Shown here: positions 23,123-32,329 of the stretch, in pieces
How positions within the stretch are numbered: position 1 is the first letter of the stretch
Layout: every line of letters starts with the position of its first letter
Source: DATBGS01 sp036557885
GTDB lineage: Bacteria; Chloroflexota; Ktedonobacteria; Ktedonobacterales; DATBGS01
Direction of reading: 5' to 3'
NCBI GenBank assembly: GCA_036557885.1
Contig: DATBGS010000144.1
Coordinates: forward strand, 16,540 to 80,539
Length of the DNA: 64,000 nucleotides
The notes under the pieces: model-generated
The model's database searches: none
Seen by the model: the letters and a program-made list of their open reading frames with translations, nothing else
Told to the model about the DNA's origin: nothing
Position numbers and translations under genes: made by a program

Positions 23123-24064
23123 CTATTCTTTGGGGAACAGCTTGCCCAATCGTTCCCAGGCCCACGCCACAAATCCGGCAGAATCCACCCCCACCGACGC
23201 CTGCACATTGGGGGCGGGCATGCCAGCGCGGTTGAAATACGCCACCGTTTCCCCCAGCGTGAGCGTGCCAGTCAGTTCCACATCCACATAGGCAGGCTCC
23301 CAGGTAATGAAATCCGGGCGGAAGGCAGCCGCCAGGCAGAGCGGGTCGTGCAGGCGCAAGACGCTGTTGCCGGTGGCTGGGCCAAAGACCTCGAAGTAAA
23401 AGCGCGTCATCTCGTTGATAAAGCGGCTGATCGGGCTGCCATTGGCCGCCAACGCCCGCACCTGCTCGCGGGTGACATGCGTGATGTTGGTGACATCCAG
23501 CGAGACGAGTTTGATCGGCCAGCCAGCATGCAGCACCACGCGGGCGGCGTGCGGGTCGCCAAAGATATTGAACTCGGCGGCGGGCGTGACGTTGCCGGGA
23601 ACGCGCAGCGCACCGCCCATAATCAGCACCTCGCGCACCTGAGCGGCAATTGAAGGCGCGCGGCGCAAGGCCAGCGCCAGATTGGTCAGCGGGCCAACAG
23701 CCACGAGCGTCAGTTCTCCTGGCTCAGCCTGGATGCGCTCAATCAGATAATCGCTGGCGTGCTGGCGAATTGGCTGAATGGTTGGTTCTGGCAGCACCAC
23801 ATCGCCCAGGCCAGTCCCTCCATGCACATGCGCCGCGCTCACATACTCGCGCACCAATGGATTGACGCTGCCACGCGCTACAGGAATCTCGGTGCGCCCG
23901 GCCAGTTCCAGCAGCGCCAGGGCGTTGCGCGTCGTCAGGTCCAGGTTCACGTTGCCATGCGTGGTAGTGATCGCCTCAAGCTGCACCTCTGGCGAGGCCA
24001 GTGCCAGAAAGAGCGCCAGGGCATCGTCAATGCCAGGGTCGGTATCAAGAATGATGCGCGGCAT
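23123..24064 (-). CDS. Inosine-uridine preferring nucleoside hydrolase family protein
   Basis: The ATG at 24064 has AAAGGA six bases upstream and places the family signature at the N-terminus. ILDTDPGIDDALAL contains the Asp cluster that binds calcium and activates water. Later parts are TTTHGNVNLDLTTRNAL, VGPLTNLALAL, LIMGGALRVPGNVTPAAEFNIFGDPHAA, and a C-terminal HDPLCLAAA with the calcium-binding Asp. The 313-residue length is normal. It cleaves the N-glycosidic bond of nucleosides for purine or pyrimidine salvage; base preference is not readable. Confidence 0.93.
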   Translation of the reverse strand: MPRIILDTDPGIDDALALFLALASPEVQLEAITTTHGNVNLDLTTRNALALLELAGRTEIPVARGSVNPLVREYVSAAHVHGGTGLGDVVLPEPTIQPIRQHASDYLIERIQAEPGELTLVAVGPLTNLALALRRAPSIAAQVREVLIMGGALRVPGNVTPAAEFNIFGDPHAARVVLHAGWPIKLVSLDVTNITHVTREQVRALAANGSPISRFINEMTRFYFEVFGPATGNSVLRLHDPLCLAAAFRPDFITWEPAYVDVELTGTLTLGETVAYFNRAGMPAPNVQASVGVDSAGFVAWAWERLGKLFPKE

Positions 24065-24121
24065 AGGGTGTCCTTTGGTGGGAAATATGCTGAATTGGGC
24101 CAATCAGCAGAGCGTGTGCGC

Positions 24122-24553
24122 TTAGTTGGGGACGCTGCCACGCGCATAAGCGCGGGCATTCTCCCAGACCTCATTGAGTGGGTAGGTTCCGTTGCGCATA
24201 TAGGTAAAATACAGCGAGTCGAGCGCCATACGTCGCACATCGGTGGCTGGCAGAATGGTCAATTTGTACAGCTTGCGTTCGCGCTCAATCACCGCCCGCG
24301 CGTAGGCGATGAGCGGCTCGCCAGGGAAGACATCGGCGCGCAGCCAGGCCCAGGTGCGCGCCACGCGCCGCGCGCCATCTTCGCTGTATCTGCCATTCAA
24401 GCCGTTACAGGTGCGAGCGATATTGGTGGCAAGCACGTTTAGCTGGTCCGAAGGGAGCTGCCAGCCAAACGCAAGATATTCCGCCCGAATGATCGCGCGC
24501 AGCCGCATAAGCTGTTTTTCTGTCAGTGGGGTTGCCGAACCGGCAAGTGGCAT
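24122..24553 (-). CDS. Uncharacterised 143-residue protein upstream of the nucleoside hydrolase
   Basis: The ATG at 24553 follows GAGGAGG by six bases. The protein is soluble and helical, with LTEKQLMRLRAIIRAEYLAFGW near the N-terminus, an aromatic centre (RTWAWLRADVFPGEPLIAYARAVIERERKLYKL) and a C-terminal YMRNGTYPLNEVWENARAYAR. No enzyme motif is visible. It ends 57 bases before the nucleoside hydrolase start on the same strand and may form one unit with it. Confidence 0.65.
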   Translation of the reverse strand: MPLAGSATPLTEKQLMRLRAIIRAEYLAFGWQLPSDQLNVLATNIARTCNGLNGRYSEDGARRVARTWAWLRADVFPGEPLIAYARAVIERERKLYKLTILPATDVRRMALDSLYFTYMRNGTYPLNEVWENARAYARGSVPN

Positions 24554-24688
24554 ACACGTCCTCCTCTTGCCCCTCCTGGCATGTTGCTCCAAAGGCTCTC
24601 AGCCTTGTAGATGCCAGCATCCTAGCATGGCAAAGGCAACTCGTCAAGAGGGGAAAGAAGAAGAGTTCTTCTGCCAGTGCAGAGGATG

Positions 24689-25591
24689 TTAAGAGTCTCC
24701 CATCTGGCAGATTACCTTCTCCCCAACGCTCACTCCCAATGCTTGCGCGGCATTGCCATCGCGGATAGCGACTTCCAATAATCCGGCGCTGTTGATGAGT
24801 GCCAGCACCTCACCGGACGCGGCGGTCCCATAGGTCTGCTGGACACCGCTGAGGGAATGCGCACCTATCTGTATTTGTATCCGATTCATTGCCCCCAATG
24901 CCTCAACCAGACCTGCGGCAATGTTACTGATGACATTGCCAAAGCGATCACAGGCGATCACCCTTCCCTGGAGGGTTCCCGGCGCGCGCGTTGGGGCAGG
25001 CGTCGGGAGAAGATTCAAGCTATCCAGCGCAAGGGATGTACCAAAATTATGCGGGGCGATGCCCAGAGCCAGGTGCGCTGCAACTGGAGCAAAGATGTCG
25101 CGGCCATGAAAGGTGGCGCTTGGCCCGGCCAGCCAATAGGCCGGGTTATCCAGGTGATACGCCTTGGGGAGATTGCCTGAGGAGGCGCTGAAAAGAGTCT
25201 CTTGCAGGGAAAAGTCCGGGTGGAAGCTGGCTGGCACGCTTTCTGGCACGCCGCGCCAACTGGCTGCTTTGGCAACGGCTTCAATGAGCACATAACCAAA
25301 TAGCCCATTATCCGGCCCAACAAAGAAGCCTTGTGCGGTCTGAAGAAGCAGTGGTCGGCGCGCGGTTCCCACGCCGGGGTCAACTACTGCCAGGTGAACC
25401 GTTCCTGCGGGAAAATAAGGAGAAGATTGATACAGCACGAACGCGCCTGCCGCGATGTCCCCAGGCGCAATCTCGTGGCTCAGGTCCACCAGTTGCGCCT
25501 GGGGCGCACGCGCGAGGATGACGCCTTTCATCGTACCAACGTAGCCATCGGCTTGCCCAAAATCGGTGGTAAGTGTCAGAATGGGAGGCAT
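24689..25591 (-). CDS. SAM hydroxide adenosyltransferase (DUF62; chlorinase/fluorinase-like)
   Basis: The 300-residue protein starts at ATG 25591 with AAGGAG nine bases upstream. It begins ILTLTTDFGQADGYVGTMKGVI with the family Asp, then DLSHEIAPGDIAAGAF, HLAVVDPGVGTARRPLLLQT and FVGPDNGLF. The C-terminal barrel includes GRVIACDRFGNVISNI. These motifs match enzymes that hydrolyse S-adenosylmethionine to adenosine and methionine rather than halogenases, which carry a specific loop insertion that I do not see. It diverges from a methyltransferase gene across 146 bases. Confidence 0.9.
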   Translation of the reverse strand: MPPILTLTTDFGQADGYVGTMKGVILARAPQAQLVDLSHEIAPGDIAAGAFVLYQSSPYFPAGTVHLAVVDPGVGTARRPLLLQTAQGFFVGPDNGLFGYVLIEAVAKAASWRGVPESVPASFHPDFSLQETLFSASSGNLPKAYHLDNPAYWLAGPSATFHGRDIFAPVAAHLALGIAPHNFGTSLALDSLNLLPTPAPTRAPGTLQGRVIACDRFGNVISNIAAGLVEALGAMNRIQIQIGAHSLSGVQQTYGTAASGEVLALINSAGLLEVAIRDGNAAQALGVSVGEKVICQMGDS

Positions 25592-25737
25592 ACGCGCCTG
25601 CTCCTTGTATTGTTGGTGGTAGTGGAGCATTTCCGCAAATTGTATCGCGTTTCGTAACGGTTGCGTAACGCGCATATGGTACGCTACGAGAGAAGAAACA
25701 CCCAACCCTCTCAGTCTGCAATAGTTGGGAAAGCGAT

Positions 25738-26445
25738 ATGAGTCTCAAAGAACGCGACAACACCGTTGAAGAATGGCTGGATGACCCAGAAGTTGATAAG
25801 CACCTGGCAGAGCAGAGTTTTCACGATCTCAACTACCAGATAGGCTCTGGATTGGGCTGGACACGCCTGGCTGTACAAGAAGTGGCGCAGTTGGTAAAGG
25901 ACTATCAGTTACGCGAGTTTTCGGTGCTGGATGTCGCTACTGGCTCGGCATACATCCCTGCCGCTATCGCTCGCTGGGCACGCGGGCAGAAACTCCAGGC
26001 CCAGATTACCGCCAGCGACCTGAGCAAGCATGCCCTGGCAGCCGCTCACCAAACCTGCGCTGATCTTCCCGAAATCCACCTGGAGCAACAAAACGCCCTG
26101 GCGCTCACGTATCCAGATCAGGCGTTTGATCTGGTGCTGTGCCAGGGCGCGCTGCACCACTTCGCGCCCGATCAGGCGGTGGTGCTGCTCAAAGAACTGG
26201 CGCGCGTTGCCAGGCACGCGGTCATTGTGACTGATCTTCAGCGCAACTACCCGCTCTACCTGGCGGCCTGGTTTTTCCTCCATACCGTTGCGCGCAATCC
26301 CATCACGCGCCATGATGGGATTGCTTCTGTACGACGCGCCTATCGCCCCAAAGAAGTGCTGGCGCTGGCAGAACGGGCTGACCTGCGCCCGGTGACAATC
26401 CACACAAGATTTGGTTTTCGTCAGTCGCTTCTCTGGCAGCGCTAA
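25738..26445 (+). CDS. Class I SAM-dependent methyltransferase
   Basis: The 235-residue protein has the Rossmann methyltransferase motifs: motif I VLDVATGSAYIPAAIA, an acidic end of strand 2 in ITASDLSKHALAAA, LEQQNALALTYPDQAFDLVLCQGALHHF (motifs II-IV), and VIVTDLQRNYPLYLAAWFF, where the hydrophobic patch could touch a membrane or a greasy substrate. It resembles small-molecule methyltransferases of the UbiE type. The substrate is unknown. Ribosome-binding is weak (GGGAAAG). Convergent with the ABC transporter gene four bases downstream. Confidence 0.85.
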   Translation: MSLKERDNTVEEWLDDPEVDKHLAEQSFHDLNYQIGSGLGWTRLAVQEVAQLVKDYQLREFSVLDVATGSAYIPAAIARWARGQKLQAQITASDLSKHALAAAHQTCADLPEIHLEQQNALALTYPDQAFDLVLCQGALHHFAPDQAVVLLKELARVARHAVIVTDLQRNYPLYLAAWFFLHTVARNPITRHDGIASVRRAYRPKEVLALAERADLRPVTIHTRFGFRQSLLWQR

Positions 26446-26449
26446 GTGC

Positions 26450-29400
26450 TCAGCGGTTGTCCTGGCGCTTGAGGGCCACGCTGATCAGAATCCCAAAGAT
26501 GAGAATCATGGCCCCCATAGCCAGCCATGATAGCTCAATCCGCTGGATGGCACTGCTCTGGGAGTAGATCGAGAAAAGCGTGCCGTGATACGTGGGGTCA
26601 CTGCCAACCAGCGTATCTCCGCCCAATTTGTCGCTATGCACGCCAAGCGACGTACCAAGAGCGGACATCGTCCAGCGCGTGGGGAAGAACAATGCCAGAG
26701 TCGTCATCACCCCATCTTTCAAGGGAATCTCCACGCCAGCAAAGAAAATCTGGGGGATGAGCACGAATGGTATCAGGCTATTTGCCGTGTCCTCGCTGGA
26801 CGACAGCGCCGACACCAGCAAACCCAGCATCATCCCAGCCAGCGCAGAGAGGACGAGCGTGATATACGCCTCCAGGAACACCGGCAGAAAGATGCCCTGT
26901 TGCAGCGGCTCAAAAGCATTCACAATCAGCAGCAGCGCCGCGCACTGGTAGAGGGCAAGCACGCTGATGATCAGCACTTTCGACAACACATAGGGCACAA
27001 TCCCCAGGTTGACCGTGCGCTCACGGCGATAGATCACGCGCTCTTTCACAAACTCCCGAATCGAATTGAGGATGCCGCTCATGATCGCAATAAAGGCGCA
27101 CAGAAACAGCGTGCGCTGCGCCGAAAGGCCAGTGCCAGGGACGATGAAGTCCTGAAGCGCATGGTTTACGCCGCCCCGCGCCGCCGCGTATTGTGTGCCT
27201 CCTGGGTCACTCTGAAGGAACGTGACCACCTGATCACAATTGACGAAATCCGTCGTTGCGGTTACGCCAATCGGCCCCGTTGCCGTCAGGATTTGAGGCC
27301 GACATTGCACGATATTGTTTGCATCAAAGACGCCCGCCCCCGTCTCAAAGCGCACCAGCAGCATCAGGAACAAGGCAATCAGGGGCGCCTGTAACAGCAC
27401 CAGGACCAGCGTTGCCCGATCATTTCTCATCAACTCAAAGTTGCGCTGGAAAAGGACCAGAAATTGCTTGAAGAATCTTCCAGGCTTGCGCCGCGTGATT
27501 TTGCGGGTTCTCAGCGGGTCGGTTTCGGCGCTTGCCATGCGTTCTTTGAGCGGCTGCGACACATGCGCCTGATAGTCAGGGGAGCTTTTGAAGCGCGCTT
27601 CGGCTTCCTCTGGGATTTCTGGGCGCTCCTCGGTTGCTGTCAGCGCGGTATAAATTTCGGCAAAGTCGCTTTTGCCAAAAAAGTCTTTGGCCTGTTCAGG
27701 TGGGCCAAAATAGGCCAGCCGCCCGCCTTGCGCCAGAAAGCAGACCGCATCGCAGACGTTGATGTTGTTGGTGGCATGCGTGACCAGGATGATCGTGTGG
27801 CCTTTATCAGCCAGCTTGCGCAAGAGTACCATCATCTTACGGTCTAGCCCTGGATCAAGCCCGGAGGTTGGCTCATCCAAGAAGAACACGCCAGGATTGC
27901 CAAGCAATTCCATCGCAATTGAAACGCGCTTGCGCTGCCCGCCAGAGAGCTTTTTAATCAGGAGCTTGCGCCGCTCGATCAGTTCCACATCCTCCAACAC
28001 CTCGCTGATGCGCTGCCAGATTTGCTCGTCCGTGAAGTCGTTGGGCAGGCGAATCTTTGCGGCATAATACAGCGCTCGCTCCACCGTCAGGGTGCGATGC
28101 ACAATATCATCCTGCGGCACGTAGCCAATCTGCGTACTGAAGGCGGCTATGTTGTGGTAATAGTCCTGCCCATTATAGAGCACCTTGCCTTGTTGAGCCG
28201 GGCGCAGGCCGCTTAGCGCATCCAGCAGGGTTGTCTTGCCAGCGCCAGAGCCGCCCACCAGCGCGACAAACGCGCGGGGGGGAATGGAGAACGAAATGTT
28301 ATTGAGAAGCGTGGTCTGATTCTGGCCCACCTTGCGCAGATTCAACGCATCAATGCGAATATTGTTGCTTTCATCGTACTGGGTGAGATGCGTGCTTTCG
28401 TAGACCAGCCGATAGGGACCGATGCGAATCTCGTCGCCCATCTTGAGAAGCTGATTGGTCACAAGCTGCGCGTTGACATAGACATGGTTGGTGCTGTGCA
28501 AGTCAAGAATGCGATAGGCGCCGCCCTCGCGCACCAGCCGGGCATGATGCGCCGACACCTGGGGATGATTGAGCATCAAGCTGTTATCGGGCTTGCGCCC
28601 AATGGTGATCTCAGCCTCACCAAGCCTGATTGGTTGCAGGGGCGGGGGCGCGCTCTCTGCCACGCCTGTCCCATCGTTATACGTCAGCGTCACCAAGGCG
28701 CCATCGGCATCCCCAATGCGGAAGATGTCGCCCTGGGCCAGCACCTTGCGATACGATTCGTCGCCGCGAATCTTGCGCCCTTGATGGAGCAGCCCGTTGG
28801 TGGTTTGCTGGCGGGTTGGGTGCGGATGAACCAGGACAAACTGGCTACCTTCGCGCACAATCTGAAGATGCACATCTGAGACACTTGGGTCATCAATCAC
28901 AATATCATTCGTGACATTGCGCCCAACCGAGAGCATGGACTTATCCAGCAGCGCCGTTTTGCGCTGCCCAGAGGTGCTGCTGCTTACTACCAACATGGGC
29001 AGCCCCAGGCTGGAGACTGTGGCTTGCAGCGTTTGCGAAAAGCGCCCAGGAACAGCAGAAGGAGAACCGCCTATCATTGTGGCTCCCACAACGGCTGGTA
29101 CTGGGGCTGGTACAGGCGCAGCCGAGGCAGGCGGCAGCGCTACGGGAGGAGGCGCCTGGGGCGGTGTGGGCACAGGAAGAGACGACACCTCCGTGAGTAT
29201 TTCGCTAAATGACACCTGGGATACGACCTGAGCATGGAAGATAAATGTTGTGTCTTGCCCGACGATCACCAGGCTTTTATCATGCAGGATTGCCTGCTTC
29301 ACCGGCTGATTATCAACAAAGATGGGATTCTGCTCCGAGAGGTTTTCGATTCTCCAGGCGCCAGCTTCCCAAATGAGGAGCGCGTGTCGCCTGGAAACAT

Positions 29401-29542
29401 GCAGATCTCCCTTTACGATGATGTCGTTGGATGTTTCGCGGCCAATAGCGATGATTGGCCCGTTCAATTGAAATGCCTGGCCTGCCAGGGGGCCGGTCAA
29501 AAAGGTGATTGAACCCGCTGGTGTGTTTTGTGGCGTACTCAC
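26450..29542 (-). CDS. ABC-2/ABCG-type transporter half with three FHA domains
   Basis: AGGAGG lies six bases before the GTG at 29542, which I take as the start (1030 residues). FHA domains lie at about 10-100 (IGRETSNDI, HVSRRHALL), 195-285 (VGRNVTNDIVI, SDVHLQI) and 300-385 (IGRKPDNSLML, VSAHHARL). A Pro/Ala-rich linker near 110-150 separates the first two. The ATPase at about 405-620 has Walker A GGSGAGKTT, signature LSGGQRKR, Walker B VFFLDEPTSGLD and the switch His in VTHATNN. The membrane domain at about 700-1025 has six or more helices. FHA domains bind phosphothreonine, so export may be controlled by Ser/Thr kinases. The cargo is unknown. No partner subunit is adjacent. Confidence 0.92.
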   Translation of the reverse strand: MSTPQNTPAGSITFLTGPLAGQAFQLNGPIIAIGRETSNDIIVKGDLHVSRRHALLIWEAGAWRIENLSEQNPIFVDNQPVKQAILHDKSLVIVGQDTTFIFHAQVVSQVSFSEILTEVSSLPVPTPPQAPPPVALPPASAAPVPAPVPAVVGATMIGGSPSAVPGRFSQTLQATVSSLGLPMLVVSSSTSGQRKTALLDKSMLSVGRNVTNDIVIDDPSVSDVHLQIVREGSQFVLVHPHPTRQQTTNGLLHQGRKIRGDESYRKVLAQGDIFRIGDADGALVTLTYNDGTGVAESAPPPLQPIRLGEAEITIGRKPDNSLMLNHPQVSAHHARLVREGGAYRILDLHSTNHVYVNAQLVTNQLLKMGDEIRIGPYRLVYESTHLTQYDESNNIRIDALNLRKVGQNQTTLLNNISFSIPPRAFVALVGGSGAGKTTLLDALSGLRPAQQGKVLYNGQDYYHNIAAFSTQIGYVPQDDIVHRTLTVERALYYAAKIRLPNDFTDEQIWQRISEVLEDVELIERRKLLIKKLSGGQRKRVSIAMELLGNPGVFFLDEPTSGLDPGLDRKMMVLLRKLADKGHTIILVTHATNNINVCDAVCFLAQGGRLAYFGPPEQAKDFFGKSDFAEIYTALTATEERPEIPEEAEARFKSSPDYQAHVSQPLKERMASAETDPLRTRKITRRKPGRFFKQFLVLFQRNFELMRNDRATLVLVLLQAPLIALFLMLLVRFETGAGVFDANNIVQCRPQILTATGPIGVTATTDFVNCDQVVTFLQSDPGGTQYAAARGGVNHALQDFIVPGTGLSAQRTLFLCAFIAIMSGILNSIREFVKERVIYRRERTVNLGIVPYVLSKVLIISVLALYQCAALLLIVNAFEPLQQGIFLPVFLEAYITLVLSALAGMMLGLLVSALSSSEDTANSLIPFVLIPQIFFAGVEIPLKDGVMTTLALFFPTRWTMSALGTSLGVHSDKLGGDTLVGSDPTYHGTLFSIYSQSSAIQRIELSWLAMGAMILIFGILISVALKRQDNR

Positions 29543-29639
29543 GCTCTGCCTCCTCACACATCTTTAAGGATTGCAAGGCTGATTATACAGTATGTGGCAA
29601 GGAAGGGAAGGTCATAGGAAGCGTGAGAAACGTTCTGTC

Positions 29640-29669
29640 TTGATGGAACATGCCAGAGTATGGTAAAAT
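29640..29669 (+). promoter_or_regulatory. Candidate promoter of the ketosynthase operon
   Basis: TTGATG (29640-29645) and TAAAAT (29664-29669) are spaced by 18 bases, with the predicted start near 29676 and a 70-base leader before the ATG at 29747. It would drive the KS-alpha, CLF-like and UbiA genes. Confidence 0.5.
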
Positions 29670-29746
29670 ATCTCCAACCAAGCAAAGGAGTGCCCCTGCA
29701 AGAGGTTCTGGCAGGTTTGGATGAGGTTGACTGAGGATAGCATCAC

Positions 29747-31051
29747 ATGGCATTTCCCTCTACTCGACGAGTTGTCATCACCGGTCTTGGAGTTGTCGCC
29801 CCAAATGGCATTGGCAAATGCGCGTTCTGGGAAGCCTGCCTTGCAGGACGTTCAGGCATTCGGCACATCACGCAATTTGACGCCAGCTTCCTGTCCACTC
29901 GAATCGCTGGGGAAGTGCCCGATTTCGCTCCTGAAGCGCTTGGCCTCACCCCAGAGGAATGTACGCAGTTAGATCGCAATACGCAATTTGCCGTTGCTGC
30001 TGCCAATCTTGCCCTTCAAGATGCCTGCCTCAGTAAGAACCTCACCGAAGAGGAACGCGACCAGATGGGCGTCTATATGGGGACCGCGATGGCCTCCAAC
30101 GAAGAGGCAGAGCGCGTCTGGAAACAACTTACCGCAGACGGCGCCCAACCCCTCCGCGATAGAGATGAGGTACCTATCTCTTCAACCTTTATGCTCTACC
30201 ATTCGCCAGCGGCGGCCATTGCCATCCATCATCACCTGCATGGACCTTGCACAGCGCTCTCAACGGGCTGCTCTGCTGGAGCAGATGCTATTGGTCAGGC
30301 GTTCTGGGCCATCCAGGAGGGACGAGCCAGCCGCATGTTGGCGGGAGGCAGCGACTCGGCCATTTGCTCTGGCGGCCTGAATGTCTTTAACGTGATGGGC
30401 GCGATGAGTACGCGCAACGAGGCGCCTGAACGTGCCTCGCGCCCCTATGATGCCGGGCGCGATGGCTTTGTGATGGCAGAGGGCGCCGGCGTACTGCTTC
30501 TGGAAGATCGAAATCTGGCTCTGGCGCGTGGGGCGCATATCTATGCAGAGTTGCTCACCTTTGCCTCCAACATCAATGCGTACCACATGACCTCCTTGCC
30601 CAAAGATGGCATGCCGCTCCAGCAACTTCTGCTCCAGGTACTTGAGGAGGCAGGCATCACCCCTGCGGATTTGGACTACATCAACTCGCATGGCAGTTCG
30701 ACCCCTGCCAACGAACCAGCGGAAACCACCGCGTATAAAGCCGTGTTTGGGGAGCAGGCGTATCACATTCCAATTAGCGCCACCAAATCCATGATTGGGC
30801 ATACACAGGGAGCCGCCAGCGCCATTGAAGCGGTGGTCACAGCCCTGGCAGTGGACCAGCAAATCTTGCCGCCAACAATCAACCAGGAAGAGCGCGATCC
30901 CCAGTGCGACCTCGACTATGTTCCAAATGTAGCCCGCCGCAGCAGCGTCCAGATTGCGCTCACCCACTCCAGCGGTTTTGGCGGCGTCAACAGTGCGCTC
31001 CTTCTCGCAAAGCCGGAATGGGTAGACGCGCAACTTGCCGGAGTACGATAA
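29747..31051 (+). CDS. Beta-ketoacyl synthase of type II PKS KS-alpha type (FabF family)
   Basis: The 434-residue condensing enzyme has all three catalytic residues: Cys175 in ALSTGCSAGADAIG, His315 in NSHGSSTPANE and His352 in SMIGHTQGA. The STGC context is closer to type II polyketide KS-alpha proteins than to housekeeping FabF, where ACATG is usual. VVITGLGVVAPNG at the N-terminus and GGVNSALLL at the C-terminus are standard. It should catalyse decarboxylative Claisen condensation of a malonyl-ACP with an acyl chain. The following gene encodes a partner without the Cys, as in KS-alpha/CLF pairs. FabF or an aryl-polyene-type synthase remains possible. Confidence 0.88.
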   Translation: MAFPSTRRVVITGLGVVAPNGIGKCAFWEACLAGRSGIRHITQFDASFLSTRIAGEVPDFAPEALGLTPEECTQLDRNTQFAVAAANLALQDACLSKNLTEEERDQMGVYMGTAMASNEEAERVWKQLTADGAQPLRDRDEVPISSTFMLYHSPAAAIAIHHHLHGPCTALSTGCSAGADAIGQAFWAIQEGRASRMLAGGSDSAICSGGLNVFNVMGAMSTRNEAPERASRPYDAGRDGFVMAEGAGVLLLEDRNLALARGAHIYAELLTFASNINAYHMTSLPKDGMPLQQLLLQVLEEAGITPADLDYINSHGSSTPANEPAETTAYKAVFGEQAYHIPISATKSMIGHTQGAASAIEAVVTALAVDQQILPPTINQEERDPQCDLDYVPNVARRSSVQIALTHSSGFGGVNSALLLAKPEWVDAQLAGVR

Positions 31052-31052
31052 C

Positions 31053-32327
31053 GTGCATGCAATACCCTCACCAGCCAATCAGGACAGTGTGAACCATCCC
31101 CAGCGGCGTGTCGTCATTACGGGCATAGGGGCTGTCGCCCCCAATGGCATTGGGAAAGAGGCATATTGGAAGGCTACTTGCAAGGGGGTGTCGGGGATTA
31201 AGCCTGTTCAACGCTTCTCAACTGCTGACCTCCCGGTGCAGGTTGCGGGCGAAATCACCGATTTTTCGCTGGATGGCGTGATTGACCGCAAGCTGGCAAA
31301 GCGCACAGATCGCGTCACCCATTTTGCCCTTGTAGCGATTCACGAAGCCCTTGCCGACGCCAAACTGGTGTTGCAAGAAGAAAATCCCCGTCGGGTGGGA
31401 GCCGTCATCGCCTCCACGCTTGGGGGCGTTGAATATGTGCTCAGTGAATTTGCCGCAATGCTTCGTGATGGCCCACGCGCCATGAGTGCCTATACAGCTA
31501 TCGCCTGGCTCCAGGTGGCAAACGTCGGTCAGACCTCCATCCGCTACGGAATCCAGGGGTACTCAAAAGCGCCCGTCAATGATCTGGCGGGTGGCCTCGA
31601 TGCTCTGGGGATGGCTGCTGGCGCTATTCGACGCGGCGCGGCGGAGATCATCATCACTGGTGGCTCCGAAGCCATGATTCACCCATTTACCTTCCTGGTG
31701 CTGGCGCGCAAAGGGCACATTATGGCTGGCGCCGACCCAAACGCCTATCGCCCATTTGACTGTCGCGCAGCCGGACTGGTGATGGCCGAAGGCGCCGGAA
31801 TCTGCATTCTGGAAGAATATGAGCACGCCCGGCGGCGCGGCGCACCCATCTATGGCGAGATTGTTGGCTATGGACAAACCAACGACGCCCACGCGCTTGC
31901 CTCGGCCCCCAGCGACGGCAAATACTATGCTCGCGCTCTGAAGCAGGCACTTCGGGAAGGAAACATTCGCCCTGATGAGGTTGGCTATGTTAGCGCGGAT
32001 GGGCGGGCGCTGCCAGGTGCAGATCAAGGCGAAGCGGAGGCACTCAGGCTCACCTTTGGCGAGCGCCTGGCAGCCCTCCCTGTCAGCATTCCGCGCACAG
32101 CGACAGGCCACAGCTATGCTGCGGCAGGCGCATTGGATGCTATCACCGCTCTCCTGGCGCTTCAACATGGCTGCATCCCGCCAACCCTCAACTGTGAAGA
32201 ACTTGACCCGCGCTACGGCTTAGATGTGGTGCGAGGCGAAGGGCGCCCCTTCTCGCGGCCTGTTGTCCTGCTTGGCGGGCGCAGCACCGGCGGCGCAAAT
32301 GTGGCGGTAGCCATCAGGAAAATTTGA
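31053..32327 (+). CDS. Chain-length-factor-like (KS-beta) ketosynthase homologue lacking the catalytic Cys
   Basis: The 424-residue protein has the ketosynthase fold (VVITGIGAVAPNGIG, GGSEAMIHP, AEGAGICILEE, GGRSTGGANVAVAI). Where KS-alpha has the active Cys it reads NDLAGGLDALG, so Leu replaces Cys. The AGGLDAL string is typical of chain length factors. The first catalytic His is also lost (SADGRALPGAD), while the second is kept (TATGHSYAA). Such proteins pair with KS-alpha and set chain length. The GTG at 31053 directly follows the KS-alpha stop with CGGAG upstream; a GTG at 31089 is an alternative. Confidence 0.87.
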   Translation: MHAIPSPANQDSVNHPQRRVVITGIGAVAPNGIGKEAYWKATCKGVSGIKPVQRFSTADLPVQVAGEITDFSLDGVIDRKLAKRTDRVTHFALVAIHEALADAKLVLQEENPRRVGAVIASTLGGVEYVLSEFAAMLRDGPRAMSAYTAIAWLQVANVGQTSIRYGIQGYSKAPVNDLAGGLDALGMAAGAIRRGAAEIIITGGSEAMIHPFTFLVLARKGHIMAGADPNAYRPFDCRAAGLVMAEGAGICILEEYEHARRRGAPIYGEIVGYGQTNDAHALASAPSDGKYYARALKQALREGNIRPDEVGYVSADGRALPGADQGEAEALRLTFGERLAALPVSIPRTATGHSYAAAGALDAITALLALQHGCIPPTLNCEELDPRYGLDVVRGEGRPFSRPVVLLGGRSTGGANVAVAIRKI

Positions 32328-32329
32328 CC

